From a virus, in the IMG/VR virus record IMGVR_UViG_3300025853_000224, positions 1 to 40,247 of that record: a stretch of 40,247 bases of DNA; one strand, written 5' to 3'. The stretch's first letter is position 1. Every line of letters begins with the position of its first letter. A program made the translations under genes and the position numbers. Positions 29,643-39,416 of this stretch are shown one piece after another. The notes beneath the pieces are model-generated. The model saw nothing but the letters and a program-made list of their open reading frames with translations, was not told the origin of the DNA and made no database searches.

Positions 29643-32600
29643 ATGTTAGAAATTCTCCCAATCGACGACTGGGCACAGGTCAACGAGATTACGGACACCG
29701 CTCAAAAATTCAAGAAATACAACACCTACGTTAAAGCGCAGGTGTTGAACTCTGATGTGTCCGATGAAGAGCGCAACAGTGTATTCGCCCGCATCAACCA
29801 ACGGACGGAAGAAGGCATGCGGAGCGCCGGATTAGCTGAAGATGAAGTCAAGCAGGCTTTCTCACCTAAACCTTTTGGGTTTAACCGTAAGCTTGAAATC
29901 GTCCACCGTGCGCTGGACGCTGTAGACGATCCGGTTGCCGCGCAGTCAATTCGTGACTATTACGCTTCTTCGAAACTGCTGAAGGCAGACCCGAATCAAG
30001 CGGAATCTTTCAAAGCGTTGGTGGCCGACCGGAAGAAGCTGGCCGAGCAGTATGTTGACCAGTATTATTCAGAAGCAGCGCAGAAGTTGGTGACACAAGA
30101 GGATGTCCCATTCACCCGTGTGGAGTTGCCAGATGGACAGATTTCACTGGTCGCGGGACCTGCTGCCGTTGGTCTTTCTGCTAAAGACGCCTACCGTAAA
30201 TCACTGGCCGCTGGCACCATTCGGGACGAAGACATTGAGGGCATCATCAACTCGATGGCCAAAGACGAAAACGGATACGAACAGTTCCGGCACCGTAACT
30301 TTGAGGAAGCGAACCTGTTTGTTAGCAAAGCTTCCAAAGAAAACAAAAACATCCAAGCGCAGATCGCGCTAGCAGCCAACGAAATTGCGGAAGATGGCGC
30401 TCTGTCTGACAGGACCGTCACCGGATTCAAGGCTTTGATGATTGGGCATGACCCTAATTTCTCCCGCCAATATGATGACGCTGACATCAAAGCAGCACTC
30501 GAATACACAGCAGGCTCACGGGCAATGGTGTCTGGGACCGCTGAGTATGACGAAGAAAACGAAGAGAACAACATCCGAAAGTTCGGCTATGGCTACCATG
30601 CGCTGCACCGCGATACGATCCTGAACAATGAGAAGTTCGAAGCCGCGACGAAGAACATGTCGGAGCGGGACAAGAAAATCGTCGGCAACCAGAGGGCGCT
30701 ATTGCGTGAAGCACAGTTCGACCAGTTCAATAATTCGTTGAGCCGGTCTTATCTGGGTGAAGAGTGGCAGTCATTCCTGCAAAAAGGTCTCTCTGAGGGC
30801 AAAGAAAAGGCCGACATTCTTGATGAGTTCACGTCTAGCGAGGCTTACAGTGGGGCCGCGAACATTGCGCAGCACATCGGCCTTTCCATTGGCGAAGCCG
30901 TCACAGATATCGGTTGGGGTGTTGGCGCGATCTTAGGCAGCGAGGGGGCTCGTGAGCAGCTTTTGGAAAATTACAAAGACCGGCAGGCACGCGCTGAAGT
31001 CGCAAAATTGTTCGGTCAGGACTTTGGAATGGGCGTTGAGCTTTCTTCAATGGTCGCGCCGGTCCTTACCGATGTAGCCACTACAATGGGCCTTACGGCT
31101 ATTACAGGAGGCGCAGGTGCTGGTCTGGTGGTTGGTGGTAAAGTGCTTAAGAAAGGCATAGCAAAGCAGATGCAGCGGTCTGTCCTCAAAGAAGCGGTTG
31201 ACCAGACGGACAACGCGGCTATTAAAACCGCCATTAACGCAACTGGTTCGGGCGCACGAAACACCGCTGTTCCGGCCATGCGCGGCTTCGCGTCATACTA
31301 TAATGGTATTGTGGGCCATAAAGCGACACAACTTTCTTCGCTCTTTGTGCCAGCCGCTACCCGCAGTGGTTCGATGACTTATGCTGCGGTCTACGACGCG
31401 CTTGAGCGCACACCGGAGGGCAAGAATCTCACACCGGAAGAGAGGCACGACAAAGCATTGGCCGCTGGCGCTACAGCTGGAATGATCACCGGCATCATCA
31501 CCACTTCATTTTCGTTGGGTGGTCGTGGTGGTCTCGAAGATTTCATCTTGCGTCGGGCAACAGGAAGAGATGTCGAGAAAGTATTCAATACGATCAGTCG
31601 CGGCGTTACAGGCCGTGAGTTGTCGCAAGGCAGTCTGCAGGCAGTTCTGAAGGACGTTCTTGCAAAAGGTCATAAATCGTTCTCACGCCGTGCAGCAGGC
31701 AAGCAAATCATCAAAGGTTTCACTGATGAGGCTCTGGAAGAAGGTCTTGACGAATACCTGAACACGATTGTTCAAGCGGTGTTCACTAATAAAGATTTAC
31801 CGTTTGAGGAAGTCGCCCGTTCTGCTTACATGGGCGCTCTATATGGTGGTATCTTCGGTGCCGCTGTTGGACCCGTCCGGAAAGGATTCCAGACGCTCAA
31901 CGAAGTTCTCACGCCTATTGACCCGCTCACGGAGCAGCAGAAAGAGGGCGAGGTCATCCGGAACATTGCGCTTGCTTCCGCCAACCGAGTCATTCGTGAC
32001 AAATCGAATAAGCTGAAACGCAACAACGCACCACAAGCCGCAGCAGCTTTTGAAGAGGAAATCCGAAAGGTAATGGCCAATCAGGCGGCAGTTGACGAAA
32101 CAGAGGCCATTGCATCCGAAACAGAGCAGCCGGTCTTGACTACGCCAATGACGGACTCTGACCTCTCCGATGAGATGGCCGATGAGTTTGACGCCGCGCA
32201 GCTTGAGATCGAGAAGATGGAGGAGCCTCCTTCGCTTGAGGAAGCTGTTAAACAGGACACAGAGGCAGAAGCTACTGAACAGCCAGTTGAACAGCCAGTT
32301 GAACAGCCAGTTGAACAGCCAGTTGAACAACCAGTTGAACAACCGGTCGAACAACCGGTCGAACAGCCAGTTGAACAGCCAGTTGAACAGCCAGTTAAAC
32401 AACCAGTTGAACAACCGGTCGAACAACCGGTCGAACAGCCAGTTGAACAACCGGTCGAACAGCCAGTTGAAGAGGACGCGGAAGAACCAATTTCCGATGA
32501 TTTAGCTGCTGAGTTAACAGAAGAATCAGCCGAAGGGCTGGACTTAGATAAGGTCCCCGAAAAAAATATCAAAGAAGCTGTCGAAGAAGTCGAAGCCGCG

Positions 32601-35600
32601 AAGCCAGAAACTGAAAAGGTTGCGGACGTTCCAGTCGAGAGTGATAATGACCTGAAGGCTAAAGCCGAAGAGCGCATCACTGAGTTGGCCGAATCCGGCA
32701 TCCCGCTTACTTTATCTTCCGGAGCTTACGGCCTGCCTAAATTGGGTGGGGGCAGCACCGATTTCTGGAAGGCCAAAACAAAACAGTTGGCCGATGACAT
32801 CAACAAAGCGAAGGCGGATAAAACCAGCCCGCACTTCGTGACTACTGGTGATGCGCTATATGGTGTCTACGGCGTGCAGCCCGAAGAGGTCAACACGCTC
32901 GTTAAACCAAAGAACTCTTTCGGCGAACTGCAGACCACGTCTGATGGTGGGGTCCTGTTTAACAACGATCCGGTTGTCGTTGACCATGCGCTGAGTAAGA
33001 TGAAGCGGCCTTACGTCGTGATTCCGAAAGAATGGAATGGCCCCATTTCGCCAGCATTTGATACAGTGTCGATGAAAGACGGGACTTACCGTATCGTCGC
33101 AGTCAAGAAGCCATCCCGCTACCCGAAAGCAGAGCAGACTGGTGAGGTGGAGGCCCCCGAAACGGGTATTAAGAATGCCGCCAAGAAGGTAGAACTGGCT
33201 GGTGCGGTTGATATTAGCCAAGAAGCGGACTTTTATCAGGCTGGTTTGTTCCGAGATGGTGATCCAGACAAGACTTATATTCTTGATGGCACCATGAAAG
33301 TGTCGGAAGCGCTCGCCAACTTTAATGGGTGGGTCTCTGCGAACAGCCGAAACATTGAGTCCGTTACAGGTGTTGGTAAAAAGTTTAGCTCTTTCATTGA
33401 CTGGAGCAAAGTAAAAGGAGTTAAGGACAAAGAGCAATTCATTACGGATGTGATGTATGAGTTCATCATTGATACTCATGCCGTCATCGCCACTGCCCCG
33501 CTGCAGAAAATCGTTGAGCCCTATATTGTGGATGGCAAGATCCCTGATAGCATGGTTGATGATATTATCGAGGGGATGATTTCTGAAGAAGGCATCAAGA
33601 GAGGGTCATTCTACATGCGGTTCATTCAAAAAAGTCTCGACAGCCTCAATGAAGAAGGCGGTCTGCAGATTGGGCGGACGACCTACGAAGGCGCGAACAT
33701 AACGAAGAACGCAGAAACGGATTCGCAAAAGATCGCGGCCTTCCTTTACCACCTTCTGTCTGGCCGAACCTCCATAACAGGCTCTTCTGATATCTTTAGC
33801 CAGAAGCAGATGGTCGCTGACGGTATCATTACAGACGCTAAGAAGTCAAGAAATCGGTCTTCGCTGAAGAAAGGGTGGGACCGCAAGATTATCAAGAAAG
33901 CTCTTGAAGAGATCTACGACCATCCGGAGTTCTCTAAGCAGGGGGGCAGGCCCTTCCCAGACTTCCCAAACATCATTCCGAAAGCATCTACCCGCGTTCA
34001 GCAGCGCCTCCGTTCCAGTGAGCAGCTGAAAGAGGACCGGCAGATGTCTTCGATTAATGATCTTAGCAACAAGCAGCAGCAACAGATTGGGCAGGACGAC
34101 GATTCAGTCGATCAGAATGTTAATGCTGCTTTCGACTTTGAGGGTGAGCAACAAGACACTGGACAAGTTGATCTTTCGGACAAGGGACCGAAAGCCCGAT
34201 ACACTGAAATCTTAAATAACATGACGAACAAAGTGACGGGTCATCTCGCCACTTTGAGCGAACCGAAGAGGGTAGAAGCGGACGAAGCGCTCTTCGATTT
34301 CGCAGGCGCTGTGTTTGGTGACACCGGTCAGGGTTTGAAAGACTCCGGTGAATATGGAACTGACAATATCCGCAAACTCATTTCTGATGTCCTACACCGT
34401 GTTCAAGTCCGAAAGCCATCACCAGCGCTGCAGAGCTATTTCGAAGCGGTCTATGACAAACTACCAGACCCATTCCGCCGTTCGCTGGCGTTGATGGGTC
34501 TTGATGTGCCGCAGACGTTGACCACTGAACAAGCACAAGACCTGTTCCTTAAGCGTGTCCATATATCTGAACAATATGAGAACAGAGCACTGAACGAATC
34601 CGCTGATGTTGTAGAGAACCGCAGCATTAACAATGAAGCGATTGCCCGATTAGGTCTGGTGGATGGTGATTCGTCGTCTGTCCTCACCGCTCTCCGACGC
34701 ATCTCAGCAGATGAATCCCACAAAGCGGTGGCGAAGCTTTTGTTGCGTGAAGCCAACAGGTTTAACAATGTTGACTTCCGTATCGAAGACAACCCACAAA
34801 GCGGTTACGCTGGTTTATTCGAAGCTAATGAAGATGGTTCACGGTCGGTCACAATTAACATCGCTGGTTTTTATGGCAAAGGGATCGAGTCTGTATTGCT
34901 ACACGAATATCTGCATGCCGCCACTTTTGACCTTCTTCGCTCGCCCGATCTTAGCAGTAAACAAGCGGCGGCGTTGACACGTTTGAAGAACCTCCGGTCT
35001 GAAGTGGAGAAGGTCTACAAAGCTTCTGGCAACACTTCTTCAACAATTGACTACGCACTTTCGAACACTGATGAGTTTGTCGCGATGCTGTTCACTTCGC
35101 CGGTGTTTCAGGAAAACGTTCGCTCACTTCCACAGAAAGGTTTCGTTCGCCGTATTATCGACGCAATCAAATCTCTTTTTGGCATCCAGCCGAAGTCTGC
35201 GATGTCCCGCGCTTTTGATGATCTGACGGACTTCCTCAATATGGACCGTTCACCGGAACCTGCTGGCATTGAGACACTGGATCAAGCCGCGCTTTTCGGG
35301 AAGTCAACGTCCGACATGCGCTCGCAGTTGATAGTTGATAGTAAAAAACAAGAGCTGGAAGACCAAATATCACAAGCTCGCGAGGGGAGATATTCCAGCA
35401 TTGATGACATTGAGGCAGACGAAGACTTCACGGTTGAGCAGCAGGTCGCTGTAGATGAACTCATTGACGAGACCATTAAATCTGTTGTGCCTGCCGATGT
35501 TCCGGTATTCGAATCTACGGACGCCAAAGCAGAGATATTTAAGTCTCGGCCAGACTCGCTGTTCGCGGCTCGCCTAATGCGCGTGAATGGCCGTTTGGTT

Positions 35601-38600
35601 TCGTCCATTATCCTGAACAGGCCAGCAGCTCAAAAGGCACTCACAGAGGCACACGGCGTCATTACGAATGAGCAGCATGTTAGACAGATGTTGGAGTCTA
35701 TTTTAAATGAGGAGATCTTCCACGCAGCAGAACTCCGGTCCATCCCCAAAGCGGAGCTTGATAAGCTGGCTGACGAACTGTCATCCTACGATTTAGAACA
35801 GGCCATCGACCACTACACCAAAGATTCCGAACTCGCTAACCGCCTGAAGGCTTCTGTCCAGAACGGCGACAGAGTCGTCATGAGACAGGTTGTTGGGGAA
35901 CTACTTCGGATGAAGGCGCAGCAGCTTACCAGAGGTTACACTACGGAAGAGGATCGCGCATTCTACTTCTCAAATCCTAAGTTCCATCAGGTTATGTTCC
36001 GGTTCCTGATGGGTGTGTTTCGCCGCATGGCTGCCGCATACAATCTCAAGAAACAGAATGCAGAGATGGCGCGGATGGTCAACAAACTTTCGACCGAAGT
36101 CCGCCTGCTCCGTAGTGGTGTCCTCCGCATTAACCAGCGGATGCAGTTTGATGCGCTTGCCCCTAACAGCGTGGAGACGGAACTTGAAGAGCGCTTCTCC
36201 GCCACGATGGAGAAAGGCAAGCTGATTGAGTTCGGGCCGGATACCACTTTCGAAGAAGTCTCGCGGCGTCTACCAATGTTCGAGGAATACGAACTGGCGC
36301 TAGGTGCATTCAAAAAAGGTGAATACAAACAGAACAAATGGTTGGGCCGAATCCTGAATGGTAACCTTGACCCGCGAGTGTTAGAGGTCTTTAAGCAGGC
36401 TGAAGCTGTGAAGACCGCGATTCCAGACAGAGCCCGATCCATCGCTGATGAAATCCGCAAAATGGTGGAAGCTGATCCGGAACTCGATCATATTCTGTTG
36501 GGTGACTTCTTAGGCCGTCCGAACGACACGGAGGTGCCCACGAAGTTTATTGAATATCGCAAGAAAGTCTTTGACACACGATATAAGCGGGTGTCACGTG
36601 AGAAAGGCGGCGTTACTCCGTCAGAGCGCGAACTGATCTACGCAGAGGAGGTAGAGGAGAAAGTCAAGATTGAGCACGCCCGCCTCGTCTCTGAAGCGAA
36701 GAAGCGCAAAGAGGCCGCCCGTAAAAAACTACTCGCGACACACCCTGAACTTTATAGTAAGTTGTCAGAACTTCGGATGATTCTTGACGGGCTGTCCATC
36801 ACGATGGCTGAAAAGTTCGACCACTCTGGTGAGCTTCGCGCAGTGATCGACGAGAATCTGGGCATCTACGTTACCAGATCATACAAAGCTTTCATCGAAG
36901 AAGGCTACATGGACAAGCTGATTTCTGTGATCGAAGGCCGTAAGGAAGGCAGCGATGAAGTTATGCTTAAGAGGTATGAGAAAGTTTACGAGATATTCGA
37001 GCAGACTTACCACGAGAAGTGGGCGATGAACCAGCAAAAAGTAGAGCGAGATAACAATGTTCCTGAAGATCAACGCACGAGCTATGACGAGCTTATCAAA
37101 ACTTCAAAATACAGTTTGAAGTTGGCTATAGAGGAGAGGGCCGACCCAATCAGAGGAGCAATTCTTGATTACCTCTACTCGCTGGACTCACATTCTCAAA
37201 TCCGGAAAGGCCGACCAATGGCCCGATCTGTAGCGAAATCTGTCGTTGACCAGATTCGTCAACGTAAGGTTGTCCCTCAACCAATTCGCGAACTGTTAGG
37301 CCAGTATGACGACGCTGACGTTCTCGATAACATCCTCCGCTCCGTCACGGTGGTCTCTCGTGCGGCGAGCCGTGAGTCATTCATTCAGAACCTGATTCAG
37401 TTGGGCCAACGTTCCGGATTTGTTTACTCTCTGAAGGAAGTGCAGAAGATGCAAAAAAATGGTGACCAGCGTTACCACAGTCTTGTTAACCTCCGCAACG
37501 GTGCGACCGTCAGCGACGACGAGATTCAGAATGAGGTGTTATCAGATAAAGTGGAGAACGACTACACGAAGAGTCTTTATTTTTACATCGACAAAGACGC
37601 GCACGAAGCTCTGCAGAAGCACATGACCCACCAGACACCGGCTGACCTCTCGTTCGAGCGTCAATGGGTTGAGAACGTGGTGTCTTATTATCGGATGGGT
37701 ATTGGCCTGTCTCTGGGCGCAAAGACATTAGGCTCGTTAGGCTTCTACCTTCGTAACGTCTTCGGTAACTTAGGTTTCTTCGGGCCTATGCAGGGCGTTA
37801 TGCCGCACAAGCTGGTCAAGCACTGGAGCCGCGTCATTACCGCGCTCAAAACGCCAAAAGAAGTGGACGAATATGCCGCTGAACTGATGGCGTATAATGT
37901 CATACAAGGTGACATCAGAGCGCGATTCACTCAAGAGCTGCTTCAAGGCAGAGTAACTCTGCAGACGCTTAGAGAGGACATTGAGGACACTTCAACCAAG
38001 ATTCGTAAGCTTAAGAGTAACGCCAAGAAAGCAGGCAAGACCGTTAAAGAAAAGACGAAGCCACTGACCGACCGCCTGCTTGCGCTATCTAATGCAGTGG
38101 ATACCTTCTACAAGATTGCTTACTTTGAACACGAGCTGGACGTCCTCAAGAAAGCCAGAGCACACGATATCAGTATGGGCATTCCAGCAGGAAGTGGCTA
38201 CCGGCTTAGTGACCACGAGCTAAAAAAGATGGCTGCTGTAACTGTCCGTAACACATCGCAGTCCTACGTCGATGCATACGAGACGGTTAAATACATGACC
38301 AGCAAGTATTCGTTCCTACTGCCTCCATTTATCCGCTTCCGGTTTGACGTTCTTCGAATCCTGTTCGATGGAACGCCAAAGCAGATTCGATCTGAGATCG
38401 ACAGCGATAACCCGATTATTAAAAAGCGCGGCTACTCCCGTTTGTTTGGGTTCACCAGCATTGTTGGCGGATTCAGTATTGCCGCACCACTTGCTCTTCG
38501 AGCGATCTTTGGAATCTCCGACGAAGAGGATGAACTGAACCGTGAGGCTCTTCCGGACTATGCCCGTAACAACACGCTGTTCTACATGGGCGACCACTTT

Positions 38601-39416
38601 TGGAACTTCACGTTTATGAATCCAGTATCTGGTGGTGGCGCGGATGCAGCACTTCGGATGGTGGAAGATACCATGAGGGGGAAACCGTCTGAGGGTTTCA
38701 TGAGGGCAATCAAGATGATGGCTTCCGAATACGCAGGCGAACAAATCTTGAATCAGGCTGTTGCCGATGTGGCCTCTAATCAGGACTCCAGAACGGGTGA
38801 CCCGATCTACGAAGAACACGATGGTGTTAGCGCCATCTACAAAGTCTTCAACTATATCTGGAAAGAAGCCTACGAGCCCCGAAGCCTCACGGCTACGAAA
38901 CGAATCATAAACGCTGCTATCGGTGACGAAGCTCTGGATGAAAATAGAACGGTGTCATCATTGTTGCTGAACGAGATCAAGCCAACACGTTCAAAAGAGT
39001 TTGATGTGAAACGGGCTTTCCAGCAAGTGCTCTCAAAGAAGAGGGACGAACGGAACCGCTTGAGCAGTAAGATCAACCGTCTCAAGTCACGCGGGGCTTT
39101 GACGGACGGGGACATTGAGACGATGGCCCGCGAGTTTATTGAAGATCGCAAGCGGATTGATCAGGACATTTCACGATATGTGAAAGCAGCCATGTCTCGT
39201 GGCATGAGTTTTCAACAGGTTCGTAACAGCATGAAGTATTACCGCATGTCAAATGACCGTATTGAGGACATTGTCAAAGGGCGTTTCAAGAAACCTGAAG
39301 TGTCAGCTACAATGAAAAAGGATCTGCAGGAGATGGGTAGCGTTGGTGTTGAGCGGCTTAATAAGTTGAACAGCATTATGGCTGAGTATAATGTCTACAC
39401 TCCGCTCCACGAATAG
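29643..39416 (+). CDS. Giant multidomain virion/ejection protein (3257 residues) with metalloprotease motif
   Basis: About a quarter of the window. Residues 1-420 are helical. Residues about 460-760 contain Gly/Ala-rich hydrophobic stretches (VAPVLTDVATTMGLTAITG, AYMGALYGGIFGAAVGPV) that could enter membranes. Residues 880-943 are a VEQP repeat. A HEYLH zinc-protease motif (His1754, Glu1755, His1758) lies in ESVLLHEYLHAATFD. A second site, EEIFHAAE (2023-2030), looks like a degraded copy. Long helical and mixed regions follow, and a hydrophobic segment FTSIVGGFSIAAPLALRAIFG lies near residue 2940. Such proteins belong to the large polyvalent proteins of phages, carried in the virion and injected with the DNA. 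It has no close domain I can name beyond that. Likely roles are membrane passage of DNA and protection or host attack on entry. Confidence 0.75.
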   Translation: MLEILPIDDWAQVNEITDTAQKFKKYNTYVKAQVLNSDVSDEERNSVFARINQRTEEGMRSAGLAEDEVKQAFSPKPFGFNRKLEIVHRALDAVDDPVAAQSIRDYYASSKLLKADPNQAESFKALVADRKKLAEQYVDQYYSEAAQKLVTQEDVPFTRVELPDGQISLVAGPAAVGLSAKDAYRKSLAAGTIRDEDIEGIINSMAKDENGYEQFRHRNFEEANLFVSKASKENKNIQAQIALAANEIAEDGALSDRTVTGFKALMIGHDPNFSRQYDDADIKAALEYTAGSRAMVSGTAEYDEENEENNIRKFGYGYHALHRDTILNNEKFEAATKNMSERDKKIVGNQRALLREAQFDQFNNSLSRSYLGEEWQSFLQKGLSEGKEKADILDEFTSSEAYSGAANIAQHIGLSIGEAVTDIGWGVGAILGSEGAREQLLENYKDRQARAEVAKLFGQDFGMGVELSSMVAPVLTDVATTMGLTAITGGAGAGLVVGGKVLKKGIAKQMQRSVLKEAVDQTDNAAIKTAINATGSGARNTAVPAMRGFASYYNGIVGHKATQLSSLFVPAATRSGSMTYAAVYDALERTPEGKNLTPEERHDKALAAGATAGMITGIITTSFSLGGRGGLEDFILRRATGRDVEKVFNTISRGVTGRELSQGSLQAVLKDVLAKGHKSFSRRAAGKQIIKGFTDEALEEGLDEYLNTIVQAVFTNKDLPFEEVARSAYMGALYGGIFGAAVGPVRKGFQTLNEVLTPIDPLTEQQKEGEVIRNIALASANRVIRDKSNKLKRNNAPQAAAAFEEEIRKVMANQAAVDETEAIASETEQPVLTTPMTDSDLSDEMADEFDAAQLEIEKMEEPPSLEEAVKQDTEAEATEQPVEQPVEQPVEQPVEQPVEQPVEQPVEQPVEQPVEQPVKQPVEQPVEQPVEQPVEQPVEQPVEEDAEEPISDDLAAELTEESAEGLDLDKVPEKNIKEAVEEVEAAKPETEKVADVPVESDNDLKAKAEERITELAESGIPLTLSSGAYGLPKLGGGSTDFWKAKTKQLADDINKAKADKTSPHFVTTGDALYGVYGVQPEEVNTLVKPKNSFGELQTTSDGGVLFNNDPVVVDHALSKMKRPYVVIPKEWNGPISPAFDTVSMKDGTYRIVAVKKPSRYPKAEQTGEVEAPETGIKNAAKKVELAGAVDISQEADFYQAGLFRDGDPDKTYILDGTMKVSEALANFNGWVSANSRNIESVTGVGKKFSSFIDWSKVKGVKDKEQFITDVMYEFIIDTHAVIATAPLQKIVEPYIVDGKIPDSMVDDIIEGMISEEGIKRGSFYMRFIQKSLDSLNEEGGLQIGRTTYEGANITKNAETDSQKIAAFLYHLLSGRTSITGSSDIFSQKQMVADGIITDAKKSRNRSSLKKGWDRKIIKKALEEIYDHPEFSKQGGRPFPDFPNIIPKASTRVQQRLRSSEQLKEDRQMSSINDLSNKQQQQIGQDDDSVDQNVNAAFDFEGEQQDTGQVDLSDKGPKARYTEILNNMTNKVTGHLATLSEPKRVEADEALFDFAGAVFGDTGQGLKDSGEYGTDNIRKLISDVLHRVQVRKPSPALQSYFEAVYDKLPDPFRRSLALMGLDVPQTLTTEQAQDLFLKRVHISEQYENRALNESADVVENRSINNEAIARLGLVDGDSSSVLTALRRISADESHKAVAKLLLREANRFNNVDFRIEDNPQSGYAGLFEANEDGSRSVTINIAGFYGKGIESVLLHEYLHAATFDLLRSPDLSSKQAAALTRLKNLRSEVEKVYKASGNTSSTIDYALSNTDEFVAMLFTSPVFQENVRSLPQKGFVRRIIDAIKSLFGIQPKSAMSRAFDDLTDFLNMDRSPEPAGIETLDQAALFGKSTSDMRSQLIVDSKKQELEDQISQAREGRYSSIDDIEADEDFTVEQQVAVDELIDETIKSVVPADVPVFESTDAKAEIFKSRPDSLFAARLMRVNGRLVSSIILNRPAAQKALTEAHGVITNEQHVRQMLESILNEEIFHAAELRSIPKAELDKLADELSSYDLEQAIDHYTKDSELANRLKASVQNGDRVVMRQVVGELLRMKAQQLTRGYTTEEDRAFYFSNPKFHQVMFRFLMGVFRRMAAAYNLKKQNAEMARMVNKLSTEVRLLRSGVLRINQRMQFDALAPNSVETELEERFSATMEKGKLIEFGPDTTFEEVSRRLPMFEEYELALGAFKKGEYKQNKWLGRILNGNLDPRVLEVFKQAEAVKTAIPDRARSIADEIRKMVEADPELDHILLGDFLGRPNDTEVPTKFIEYRKKVFDTRYKRVSREKGGVTPSERELIYAEEVEEKVKIEHARLVSEAKKRKEAARKKLLATHPELYSKLSELRMILDGLSITMAEKFDHSGELRAVIDENLGIYVTRSYKAFIEEGYMDKLISVIEGRKEGSDEVMLKRYEKVYEIFEQTYHEKWAMNQQKVERDNNVPEDQRTSYDELIKTSKYSLKLAIEERADPIRGAILDYLYSLDSHSQIRKGRPMARSVAKSVVDQIRQRKVVPQPIRELLGQYDDADVLDNILRSVTVVSRAASRESFIQNLIQLGQRSGFVYSLKEVQKMQKNGDQRYHSLVNLRNGATVSDDEIQNEVLSDKVENDYTKSLYFYIDKDAHEALQKHMTHQTPADLSFERQWVENVVSYYRMGIGLSLGAKTLGSLGFYLRNVFGNLGFFGPMQGVMPHKLVKHWSRVITALKTPKEVDEYAAELMAYNVIQGDIRARFTQELLQGRVTLQTLREDIEDTSTKIRKLKSNAKKAGKTVKEKTKPLTDRLLALSNAVDTFYKIAYFEHELDVLKKARAHDISMGIPAGSGYRLSDHELKKMAAVTVRNTSQSYVDAYETVKYMTSKYSFLLPPFIRFRFDVLRILFDGTPKQIRSEIDSDNPIIKKRGYSRLFGFTSIVGGFSIAAPLALRAIFGISDEEDELNREALPDYARNNTLFYMGDHFWNFTFMNPVSGGGADAALRMVEDTMRGKPSEGFMRAIKMMASEYAGEQILNQAVADVASNQDSRTGDPIYEEHDGVSAIYKVFNYIWKEAYEPRSLTATKRIINAAIGDEALDENRTVSSLLLNEIKPTRSKEFDVKRAFQQVLSKKRDERNRLSSKINRLKSRGALTDGDIETMAREFIEDRKRIDQDISRYVKAAMSRGMSFQQVRNSMKYYRMSNDRIEDIVKGRFKKPEVSATMKKDLQEMGSVGVERLNKLNSIMAEYNVYTPLHE
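32280..32471 (+). repeat. Sixteen tandem 12-bp units coding for VEQP
   Basis: Consensus CARCCRGTYGAA, 192 bases, in frame in the giant gene (residues 880-943). Three unit types occur (A cagccagttgaa, B caaccagttgaa, C caaccggtcgaa). Units 2-7 and 8-13 share the order AAABCC apart from one G-to-A change, so a 72-bp block was duplicated after the basic array formed. Confidence 0.9.

Noticed and set aside
31839-32701. Long minus-strand frames coding for FNWLFDRL and CSTGCSTG repeats
   Set aside because: They are by-products of the 12-bp repeat in the giant plus-strand gene, which keeps all frames open.
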